Below the pieces are notes generated by a model. The model was not told the DNA's origin, searched no databases, and worked only from the letters and a program-made list of their open reading frames with translations. From positions 2,976,001 through 3,040,000 of the forward strand of contig NZ_AP021874.1 in NCBI RefSeq assembly GCF_009688945.1: a DNA stretch of 64,000 nt, in the 5' to 3' direction. Made by a program: the position numbers and the translations under genes. Below are positions 16,997 through 24,280 of this stretch, in pieces. The DNA comes from Desulfosarcina alkanivorans (GTDB lineage Bacteria > Desulfobacterota > Desulfobacteria > Desulfobacterales > Desulfosarcinaceae). Numbering within the stretch: position 1 is the first letter of the stretch; the number at the start of each line of letters is the position of its first letter.

Positions 16997-17121
16997 CTCA
17001 TTAATCCTGATAGATTCGTAAATTGTCGTTTTCCGGACGGTTTCCGGATAATGCCGGCATCAAGGATTGCCAATCCCGGGGAATGCGGCGTAACGCAGGC
17101 ATCGGCTTTTTTAGGAAACCA

Positions 17122-17571
17122 TCAATCCTGTGCGGCGTCCTGAAGGTCGGTAATGTATTCCTGCAGATAGTGCAATTCCGCCGTCAGTTCACCCACGTGG
17201 TGTTTCACCAGGTCTGAAATCGTAAGCATGCAGGCGATCCGCCGGTCTTCCACCACCGGCAGGTGGCGGATATCCGCCTTTATCATCATGGCCATGGCGC
17301 TGCTCGCCAGATCATCGGGACGGGCGACGATCAAGTTGCCCGTCATGGCTTCGGAAAGCGGCATTTCCCGGAACAGGCGGTGACGCCAGGCCACGTGGCA
17401 GCGCAACACATCCCGTTCGGTAAATATCCCCACCGGCTTATCCCCCTCGACGACAATCAAGGCAGAGGCCTTTTGTTCCGTCATCTGGACAATAGCGTCT
17501 TCGGCAGTCTGCTGTGCCGGGATGGTATGCACCACCCGGCGCTTTTGCTGGATCACATCCTGAACCCGCAT
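17122..17571 (-). CDS. CBS-domain pair protein
   Basis: A 149-residue protein made of two CBS motifs, which normally form one adenosine-nucleotide-binding module. Family features are AEDAIVQMTEQKASALIVV and VGIFTERDVL in the first motif and HLPVVEDRRI in the second. The start was placed at the ATG at 17571 (MRVQDVIQQ) because AGGAGC lies at the right distance upstream and the family begins there; the frame is open 23 codons further. It sits between the Fe-S protein gene and a 70-residue ORF in the Mo-flavoprotein cluster. It may sense adenylate or S-adenosyl ligands to tune the complex; that is inference. Confidence 0.85.
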   Translation of the reverse strand: MRVQDVIQQKRRVVHTIPAQQTAEDAIVQMTEQKASALIVVEGDKPVGIFTERDVLRCHVAWRHRLFREMPLSEAMTGNLIVARPDDLASSAMAMMIKADIRHLPVVEDRRIACMLTISDLVKHHVGELTAELHYLQEYITDLQDAAQD

Positions 17572-17656
17572 AGGTGTATTGCTCCTGCTGCATTTCCCCC
17601 GCCGTTCCAACGATGCGGGTAAAACAGGTGGTTGAACCATTTTATCCAGGCGACCA

Positions 17657-17869
17657 TCAACCGTCGATGGGCCGCAGACAATCCTGGGGCAGCCGATGGG
17701 TGCCCTTGCCCTCCAGGCTCACTTCGACCAGTGCATCCGGGTCGTTGATGGCCGTATCCGGATCGGTGATGATGCCGTGAAGGCCGATGAAGCGATCCAT
17801 GTAAGCTTCCCAGCTCTCGTCCTGGCTGCGTTGAAAGATTTCTACCTTCTGACCCCTTCGGAAAACCAT
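17657..17869 (-). CDS. Small hypothetical protein of the Mo-flavoprotein cluster
   Basis: 70 residues, starting MVFRRGQKVEIFQRSQDE and ending CLRPIDG. AGGAGAG lies seven bases upstream of the ATG. The sequence is rich in Asp/Glu/Arg, has no membrane segment, and alternates short predicted strands with a GIITDPDTAINDPDALVEVSLEG core, which could be a small beta-barrel. I do not recognise the family. Spacing to its neighbours (85 and 97 bp) on the same strand makes co-transcription likely. Confidence 0.65.
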   Translation of the reverse strand: MVFRRGQKVEIFQRSQDESWEAYMDRFIGLHGIITDPDTAINDPDALVEVSLEGKGTHRLPQDCLRPIDG

Positions 17870-17966
17870 TGTTCTCTCCTGTTAGGATAGCGACCACAGC
17901 AGACGAACGTCGAATAAAGCACATCGCCTGCAAAATCTCCTAATAATCCAAAACCAGGACCGTACG

Positions 17967-20123
17967 TTATACCAGCATGGTATCGACATTGAACCGGGCG
18001 TTTTTGGTCCGGGCACACGATTCGCAAACCAGGGCATCCGCCGACACCTGACCGGCTGACTTCACCCGCTGGCTGATAAAATCCAGGTATTTCTTTGGGC
18101 CCATGGCCTTTCCGCAGGAATGGCAAAAAACCAGCTTCTGACGGTTGAGGATCGTACCGCAAAGTATCAATAGCCGCTCGTCACCCCGGTCTTCGATTTT
18201 CATGGCGCCGGTGGGACAATTGGCCGCGCAGGCACCGCAGGCGATACAGCGCTCCTCGGTAACCCGCAGGTCGGTGTGGCCGGGATGGTCGAAATCCAGA
18301 TAACCCATTTCAAGGGCGCTGATGCCCATCTTGTCCCGGCAGACCTCCACACATCGGCCGCATCGGCGGCAGATGTCGCAACGCAGGCACCGGCGGGCCT
18401 CCTCGCGAACCATGTTTTCGGTATAACCCAGCTCCACCTGCTGAAAGGTGGTCCGGCGGCGGTCCAGGTTGAGCATATCCATGCTTGGCCGCTTGATGAC
18501 CGTTTTGGTGCTGGCCGGCACCTCGATGCATGCCTCCCGGCGCCGCCGAACGGGAACCGGCGGCATCTGGGGCTGGGGAATGCCCAGCAGGTAGCGATCG
18601 ATGGCCTCGGCCGCCCGCTTGCCACCCCCGATGGCTTCGATCACCGTGGCCGGACCGGTTACGGCATCTCCGGCGGCAAAGACCCCCTCGACAGAGGTTT
18701 CCATGGTGACCATGTTCACGTCAATGGTGCCCCGCCGGGTCCACCCCATGCCGTCCAGGTCGCCCATGCACAGCTGGTCCACTTTCTGACCGATGGCGCT
18801 GATCACCACGTCTGCATCCATGGTATACTCGCTGCCCAGAACCGGAACAGGGGACATGCGACTGCTGCCTTCCCGCTTTACCAACTGGGCTCGGACACAG
18901 TTCAGCCCCGTAATCTTGTTGTCCGCTCCCACAATCCTGGCCGGTATGGTGAGAAAGGAAAAACGAACACCCTCTTCCTCGGCCTGTTCCACCTCTTCCT
19001 CATCGGCCGGCATTTCGTGGCGGGTCCGGCGATAGGCGATGGTCACCTCCGGGCTTCCAAGACGCAGGCAGGTTCGCGCGGCATCGATGGCCACGTTGCC
19101 GCCGCCCACTACCACGACCCGTTTTCCGGGCACACGACGCTCTCCTAAAGCCACCCGGCGAAGCAGGTCGATGGCCTCCATGGTCTGGGGAAAATCCGCT
19201 TCACCGGGGATGCCCAATTTATAGGCCTTGTGGGCGCCGATGGCAAAGAAGAAGGCCTCATAACCCCGGGACTTCAAATCGTCCAGGGTGACATCTTCGC
19301 CAAACCGGGTGTTGTACGCAAAGGTGACGCCCAGTTCTTCCAGCATGGCCACCTCCCGGTCGATCACTTCCCGCGGCAGCCGGTACCGGGGAATGCCCAC
19401 CATGATCATGCCGCCTGCCGTGGGCAGTGCTTCGATCACGTGAACCCCGTACCCTTTCAGGGCCAGGTAATAGGCCGCGCTCAGGCCGCCTGGACCGGCA
19501 CCGATGACACAAACCCGTTTGTTCTGGTCCGGGCCTTTTTCCGGATTGCGGTAACTGCCCTCGGACATGGCCCGCTCGGCGGCAAAGGCCTTGAGAAATT
19601 TAATCGAAACCGGGGAATCCATGCGACCGCGCACGCACATGAACTCACATGGCCGGGTGCACACCAGCCCGCAGACCCAGGGGAAGGGATTGTCCTGGCG
19701 GATCACTTCGATGGCTTCGGCGTCCCGGCCCTCGCCGATAAGCGTTACATAGGTGGGTACGTCGATACCCGCCGGACAGGCCATCTGGCATGGCGCCGGC
19801 GTCAGCCATTCACAGGTCTCCGTGGGGCAGTTGTGGGTCTTCACATGGCTTTCGAAGACTTCTCCGTGGGTTTCCATGATCCCGTGAAGATGCTGCCCCA
19901 GCCGTTGCCCCTCGGGCGCATGTTCATCGTCCAGCAGGTCCCGGATCAACGCCCGGACGGCCGGCAGATGATCATCACCGGCACGGCCCCAGGCCACGTC
20001 ATCCAGAAGGCTGTGAATTTCTTCGGCGATACGGCGGCTTTTCGGGTGCGACAAACCACCCTTGCCGATGACACCATCGATATGGTGAATGCTTTCCGTG
20101 ACCGGACATTGGCTTAGCGACAT
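17967..20123 (-). CDS. GltD-like FAD/NAD(P) oxidoreductase with N- and C-terminal iron-sulfur domains
   Basis: About 718 residues. Residues 1-95 resemble the helical C-terminal domain of NuoF-type subunits, but its four-Cys motif is missing. Residues 95-190 hold the GltD-type [4Fe-4S] pair (CPTETCEWLTPAPCQMACP ... CGLVCTRPCEFMC). Residues about 205-520 contain the FAD loop GAGPGGLSAAYY and NAD(P)H loop GGGNVAIDAA. Residues about 575-645 hold two [4Fe-4S] sets (CLRCDICRRCGRCVEVC, CIACGACAANCP), and the end has CHSC ... CESC. I placed the start at ATG 20123 (MSLSQCPV, AAGAGGT upstream); the frame is open to 20198 and an ATG at 20147 is possible. It should move electrons between pyridine nucleotide and Fe-S partners such as the Mo subunit encoded upstream. 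Confidence 0.85.
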   Translation of the reverse strand: MSLSQCPVTESIHHIDGVIGKGGLSHPKSRRIAEEIHSLLDDVAWGRAGDDHLPAVRALIRDLLDDEHAPEGQRLGQHLHGIMETHGEVFESHVKTHNCPTETCEWLTPAPCQMACPAGIDVPTYVTLIGEGRDAEAIEVIRQDNPFPWVCGLVCTRPCEFMCVRGRMDSPVSIKFLKAFAAERAMSEGSYRNPEKGPDQNKRVCVIGAGPGGLSAAYYLALKGYGVHVIEALPTAGGMIMVGIPRYRLPREVIDREVAMLEELGVTFAYNTRFGEDVTLDDLKSRGYEAFFFAIGAHKAYKLGIPGEADFPQTMEAIDLLRRVALGERRVPGKRVVVVGGGNVAIDAARTCLRLGSPEVTIAYRRTRHEMPADEEEVEQAEEEGVRFSFLTIPARIVGADNKITGLNCVRAQLVKREGSSRMSPVPVLGSEYTMDADVVISAIGQKVDQLCMGDLDGMGWTRRGTIDVNMVTMETSVEGVFAAGDAVTGPATVIEAIGGGKRAAEAIDRYLLGIPQPQMPPVPVRRRREACIEVPASTKTVIKRPSMDMLNLDRRRTTFQQVELGYTENMVREEARRCLRCDICRRCGRCVEVCRDKMGISALEMGYLDFDHPGHTDLRVTEERCIACGACAANCPTGAMKIEDRGDERLLILCGTILNRQKLVFCHSCGKAMGPKKYLDFISQRVKSAGQVSADALVCESCARTKNARFNVDTMLV

Positions 20124-20382
20124 GAATGACCTCTTGCCCACCCGCATGCTCCCTGCCGCCGTCGCTCCCCCTGGCCGGCATTCAACAATCGGTATCAACG
20201 TGCCCTGGCCACGGTAGGAGTGATCCCCCCGGGAAAAGCCCGGAGGGATCTGGAGGAAGGGGTATGGGTGTTGGAAACATCTTTATGGTAAATAAAAGTA
20301 TACCCGAAATACGAATTTCCATAGCCCGCCCGCATCACAGGTTTCACCCGTGGGGGTGTGAAAGCGGGGCCGGGCCGCTGCC

Positions 20383-20898
20383 TCAGAAGGCGCTGTGCTC
20401 GAGCGAGGCCACGGTCTGGGCATGTCGCTCCCGGCGAATCTGAGTCATATCTTCCACCGTGCCGAATTTCAGGCAGTGGGTGGTACAGGTGGTCACGCAC
20501 GCGGGATCCAGTCCCTGATCCACGCGGTCTTTGCAGTAATCGCACTTGACCACCTTGCCCGTTTCCGGATTCCACTGGGGGGCCCCCCAGGGGCATGCGG
20601 AAATACAGGTTTTACAGCCCACGCAAAGGCTGTGATCTACAAAAACAATGCCGTCACTGCTGCGCTGCTGCATGGCGCCGGTGGGGCAGGCAGCCACGCA
20701 CCAGGGATTTTCACAGTGAAAGCAGGGCATGAAAATATAGGCGGCCCGGGGAAGTCCGCCGATCATTTTGGGTCCCACCTGGATAATCTGGCACAGCCGG
20801 GGCCCGACCGGCAGATTCTTGTTGGCCTTGCACTGCACTTCACAGGCATGGCATCCGATGCATTTCTTGGTGTCCTGAAAGAGATAGTATTTGCTCAT
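20383..20898 (-). CDS. Four-cluster 4Fe-4S ferredoxin subunit (DmsB/PsrB/HycB type)
   Basis: 171-residue electron-transfer subunit of a complex iron-sulfur molybdoenzyme. It has four Cys groups: CIGCHACEVQC at residues 13-23, CFHCENPWCVAACP near 57-68, CVGCKTCISACP near 89-100, and CDYCKDRVDQGLDPACVTTC near 115-135. The start is ATG 20898 (MSKYYLFQDTKKC); the frame is open 12 codons upstream. It lies 73 bp downstream of the molybdopterin subunit gene. No NrfD- or DmsC-like membrane anchor is encoded in the cluster, so the complex is probably soluble. Confidence 0.92.
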   Translation of the reverse strand: MSKYYLFQDTKKCIGCHACEVQCKANKNLPVGPRLCQIIQVGPKMIGGLPRAAYIFMPCFHCENPWCVAACPTGAMQQRSSDGIVFVDHSLCVGCKTCISACPWGAPQWNPETGKVVKCDYCKDRVDQGLDPACVTTCTTHCLKFGTVEDMTQIRRERHAQTVASLEHSAF

Positions 20899-20971
20899 AG
20901 TCCTCTTATCCTGTTGAATGCCTGCGGGCACCATGGCAACCCACCATGGCGCCCTTGTGGATAGCGGCCGG

Positions 20972-23056
20972 TCAGGCAGCCTTCACATTGACAAAGGTAT
21001 CGTGATAGGCGGGGCTTCCCCCCACCTTGTCGTAAATGTTTTCCTGAAGCGCAGCATCGCTGACGCCCCTGTTGTAGGACCGCTCGGCCCGCTTGGCCTG
21101 GTGCCCGAACCCATGCAGCAGAAATACACAGTCGGGATGGATCAGGTCGGTGACATAGGCACGCATCTGCCCGGTGTGACGGCTGGAAGCGATCTCCACC
21201 ATGGCCCGGTCGGCAATGCCCAGTTCGGCGGCCTTATGGCTGTTGATCCAAAGCAGGTTCTCACCGCAAAGCTCGTTGAGGTATTCCACATTCTGGGTGG
21301 ACACGTGGGTGTGCAGGGCGGCCCGGCCGGTGACCAGCCGGAACTTACCCGCCCCCGGCACCGGCATCGATTCATATGCCGGCAGGGACTCAAACCCGGC
21401 GTCCTCGAGCAGCGAGGACTTGAACTCGATCTTTTTGGACGGCGTTTTGAGCTTGAGGCCGTCCATCCGATCCCAGAAAATCTTTGACTTGCCATAGGCA
21501 ACAAAACCCTTGGCATCAAAATCCGCCATCGTGAATCCCGTGCCTTCCAACTGCCAGCGGACCAGCTCGTCCATGTTTTCGTAGGGAAAATAATCACCGG
21601 TGCCGATGCGTTCGGCGATCTGCTTGAGAATCATGGCGCCGTCACGGGTGTCGTAGCGGGGCGTCACCGCCTGGCGCCGCAGAAACATCTGGGGCTTCAG
21701 GCCATTGGCCTGCTGGACACAGTCGGTTCGTTCCAGGTAGGTGGATTCGGGAAGGATCACATCGCTGTACCAGGCGATATCACTGTAGTTGATATCGATG
21801 GTGACAATCAGGTCCAGCTCGTCCAGCGCCTTGCGGGTCAACGCGGTGTCGGCAATGGACATCAGCGGCTCGAAACGGTAGTTGAACAGGGCCTTGATCG
21901 GGTAAGGATCGGCGTTCATGATGGCGTAGGGCAGCCGGTGGGGCACCCCGTGGGCCGGGTCCGGCAACGGGAAGTCGGGCGTTCCCGCCTTGTCGAACCG
22001 GGGAACCTCGATCTTGGGGAAATCCTGTTCCACCAGTTTGCGTGCCGCCTTGCCACCCGCTTCACCGGGACCTTTTTTAAAAAAAATGCCGCCCGGGGTC
22101 TCGATGGATCCCATCAATGCATTGAGCATGAGAATGGACCGGCGCAGATATATTTCATTGGTGTGGCTGGCTCCCCGATAGCCGTAATGAAAGGCCACGG
22201 TCGGGGCATCCTTGGCCAATTCACGGGCCAGTGCAACGATTTCCCCGGCCGGAATCCCGGTCTCCGCTTCGGCCCACTGGGGCGTATACGGCTGCACGAA
22301 GTCCTGAAGTTCAGCCAGGCCGTGAACCCAGCGGTCCACAAAAGCGGCATCGTAGAGCCGTTCATCCAGGATCACATGCATCAGGGCGTAATTGAGTGCC
22401 AGATCGGTGCCGGGCCGGATCATCCAGTAGCGATGCGCCTTGGTGGCGGTGATCGAGACCCGGGGATCGATGTAGGTCATTTTGGCCCCATCTTCCATGG
22501 CGGCCATCAGGTTGTTGACCTCTTTGACCGACAGGGCCTCAAATATGTTTCGCCCGTAAAGCACGATGTGCCGGGTGTTGCGGTAGTCGACCCCGATCTG
22601 CCCGTCGGTACAGCCAAACAGGGAGCGGCAGGCCGTGTTGACCGATCCCTTGCACAGGGCATCGTGGGTATAATGGTTGGGCGAACCGATGGCCTTTAAA
22701 AAGGTCTTGCTCACGTGCGTGGCCAGCTGGGTGCGCTCGCCCAGCACCACGCTGTGGCCGCCATACTGGTCAATGATCGATTTGAGTTTGTCGCCCACAT
22801 AATCCAGGGCCTCGTCCCAGCTGGCCTTGCGCCAGTTCCCCGACCCCCGGTCACCGACCCGGATCATGGGGCTCTGTACCCGCTGCCGGTCGTAAAGCAG
22901 GGAGGTTCCGGCGGCACCACGGGGACACAAGCTGCCCTCCATGCCTGCCACATGGGGATTTCCTTCGATCCACGTCACCTGTCCATCTTTAACCTTGACC
23001 TTGATCGGACACCGGATCGAACACATAAAACAGAGACTGAAAACTTCTTTTTCCAT
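20972..23056 (-). CDS. Molybdopterin-dependent oxidoreductase catalytic subunit, no Tat signal
   Basis: 694-residue member of the DMSO-reductase superfamily. The N-terminal [4Fe-4S] ligands are Cys9, Cys12, Cys16 and Cys44. Cys135 in HDALCKGS is at the place of the metal ligand, suggesting Cys coordination of Mo/W. The closest general resemblance is to the thiosulfate/polysulfide reductase PhsA/PsrA group, but those are exported and this protein starts directly with MEKEVFSLCFMC and has no twin-arginine signal. Together with the ferredoxin subunit and the GltD-like protein this suggests a cytoplasmic NAD(P)-linked enzyme. The substrate (formate, sulfur compound or other) cannot be decided here. 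It is first in a minus-strand cluster. Confidence 0.88.
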   Translation of the reverse strand: MEKEVFSLCFMCSIRCPIKVKVKDGQVTWIEGNPHVAGMEGSLCPRGAAGTSLLYDRQRVQSPMIRVGDRGSGNWRKASWDEALDYVGDKLKSIIDQYGGHSVVLGERTQLATHVSKTFLKAIGSPNHYTHDALCKGSVNTACRSLFGCTDGQIGVDYRNTRHIVLYGRNIFEALSVKEVNNLMAAMEDGAKMTYIDPRVSITATKAHRYWMIRPGTDLALNYALMHVILDERLYDAAFVDRWVHGLAELQDFVQPYTPQWAEAETGIPAGEIVALARELAKDAPTVAFHYGYRGASHTNEIYLRRSILMLNALMGSIETPGGIFFKKGPGEAGGKAARKLVEQDFPKIEVPRFDKAGTPDFPLPDPAHGVPHRLPYAIMNADPYPIKALFNYRFEPLMSIADTALTRKALDELDLIVTIDINYSDIAWYSDVILPESTYLERTDCVQQANGLKPQMFLRRQAVTPRYDTRDGAMILKQIAERIGTGDYFPYENMDELVRWQLEGTGFTMADFDAKGFVAYGKSKIFWDRMDGLKLKTPSKKIEFKSSLLEDAGFESLPAYESMPVPGAGKFRLVTGRAALHTHVSTQNVEYLNELCGENLLWINSHKAAELGIADRAMVEIASSRHTGQMRAYVTDLIHPDCVFLLHGFGHQAKRAERSYNRGVSDAALQENIYDKVGGSPAYHDTFVNVKAA

Positions 23057-23584
23057 ACCTTGCCTCCAGAAAATTGCAATTTTAACGATCTTTATGGGAA
23101 AGATCGTCCCGGCTTGGGTACCGCCCGGCCCCCTTTATCTCTGAATGAAAGTCGACAGGGCCGGCATTTCCCATAATTACTGAATCTTCGGCATTACAGC
23201 AACAAACATGCCATGATGTGGTGGGTGATGTTGCGACAGCCTTAGGGCCGTCTTTCCTCATCATATTGATGACATTGGTAATACTTTGTGCCATCGGCTG
23301 GACGTGAACCAACAGACCGACAGTGAATGTCGACCATATGCATTTTATTTATTGCATTGAAACAATTTAATTGCAATGTTCTGCCGTAAGAAAAAGCCAA
23401 GGTTCAGGCGGCAAATCGTCTTGCCGCAGTTTTTTTACTGCGCCGGCCATAGACAATCCAGGTCAGCGGCCACGGTAGGCGCCCTCATAAATTTGTCGGA
23501 CCAGAGATGAAAATAGCTGTATCGTACAAAGTTTCAAAAGGTTACCATCTCATCGGGAATTCCGCGGAAAGGGCTGCCAGACGA
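23057..23584. other. Intergenic region between the Mo-enzyme cluster and the sigma-54 operon
   Basis: No convincing gene; a 76-codon minus-strand ORF at 23082-23312 has no family features and is probably chance. The region holds the divergent promoters, a 15-bp dyad CGACA-GTGAA-TGTCG (23318-23332) that could be an upstream activator site, an AT-rich stretch with TTGCATTG/TTGCAATG near 23351-23378, and a hairpin GCGGCAA-ATCGTC-TTGCCGC followed by seven T (23408-23437). Confidence 0.45.
23408..23437 (+). terminator. Hairpin plus T-run without an upstream gene
   Basis: A 7-bp perfect stem (GCGGCAA/TTGCCGC), a 6-nt loop and AGTTTTTTT. It has the form of an intrinsic terminator on the plus strand, but no plus-strand gene precedes it. 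It could end a small RNA or an attenuated leader. Confidence 0.4.
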
Positions 23585-23600
23585 TGGCACAGGCTTTGCT
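23585..23600 (+). promoter_or_regulatory. Sigma-54 promoter (-24/-12)
   Basis: TGGCAC-AGGCT-TTGCT matches the consensus TGGCAC-N5-TTGC(A/T) at every fixed position. Transcription would begin near 23611. An NtrC-family regulator is encoded 5.3 kb downstream on the same strand. Confidence 0.8.
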
Positions 23601-23678
23601 GGTTGTAGGGAGATTATTTTTATGGGTGATCTGTATGCTTTTGAAGACAGCCCCTGCGGATTGCCCGGAAGGAAACCG

Positions 23679-24104
23679 ATGAAAAAAGCGTTTGTCCATA
23701 TCCAGTGTGCGATGCCGGCCATTGAATCCTTTGCCTGGAGCCTGCTGACCGGCACGATCGGCACCTTGATTCTGGCGGGGTTCTTCAGCGGCATCATGAG
23801 CCTGGAGACCCTGTCCATTCTGCTGCCCGTTGTCATTGGCGGCAATGCGGCCATCTCCGGTTACATGCTGATCGAACGCACCGAAGACGAAATCGAACGA
23901 AAAAAGACGATGGCTGCGGTTGTCGGCACCCTGGTGGCGCTCGTGTCATTCGTGTCGGTCAATGCCCTGTGCTTCCGGATGGGTGGATTTTATCTGATGT
24001 CCGGCGTCCAGGGCCTGGTTGCAGCCGTCATTGGGACGGTCGGCGGATGGTCCGGCGGCGTCCTGGCGGTTAAATACAAAGCGCTCAAGGTACAGATTCC
24101 CTGA
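23679..24104 (+). CDS. Small four-helix membrane protein
   Basis: 141 residues with about four hydrophobic segments (LLTGTIGTLILAGFFSGI, LSILLPVVIGG, VVGTLVALVSFVSVNALCF, VQGLVAAVIGTVGG). A charged loop RTEDEIERKK lies in the middle. I do not recognise the family. I chose the ATG at 23679, which has GGAAGGA upstream; an earlier in-frame ATG at 23622 lies only about 11 bases after the predicted sigma-54 transcription start, too close for its own ribosome site to be in the message. First gene behind the sigma-54 promoter and probably co-regulated with the TauE/SafE gene. Confidence 0.7.
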   Translation: MKKAFVHIQCAMPAIESFAWSLLTGTIGTLILAGFFSGIMSLETLSILLPVVIGGNAAISGYMLIERTEDEIERKKTMAAVVGTLVALVSFVSVNALCFRMGGFYLMSGVQGLVAAVIGTVGGWSGGVLAVKYKALKVQIP

Positions 24105-24280
24105 TGTTTTTTGTGCTGATATCAATTCAAAAGGTTTGGATGTTTGTGGAAAGGGGGGCAGACAGGTATAGACGACCATACATAAGGGAACCTGCGCCGA
24201 TTATACTCAATTGTAGACCGTTTTTTCACGGTTTGCCCGACAGGAGGGCAATTTTTAATTTTTCTTAGAGGAGGTTGATA

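Noticed and set aside
20972..23056. Selenocysteine-type formate dehydrogenase
   Set aside because: No in-frame TGA, and the likely metal ligand is Cys135 in ALCKGS, not the SARVCHG-type or Sec context of formate dehydrogenases. The substrate was left open.
23082..23312. 76-codon minus-strand ORF upstream of the Mo enzyme
   Set aside because: No ribosome site and no family pattern. It lies where the promoter of the cluster is expected.
23622..23678. Earlier start of the small membrane protein
   Set aside because: The ATG at 23622 lies about 11 bases after the predicted sigma-54 start, so its ribosome site would be outside the message.
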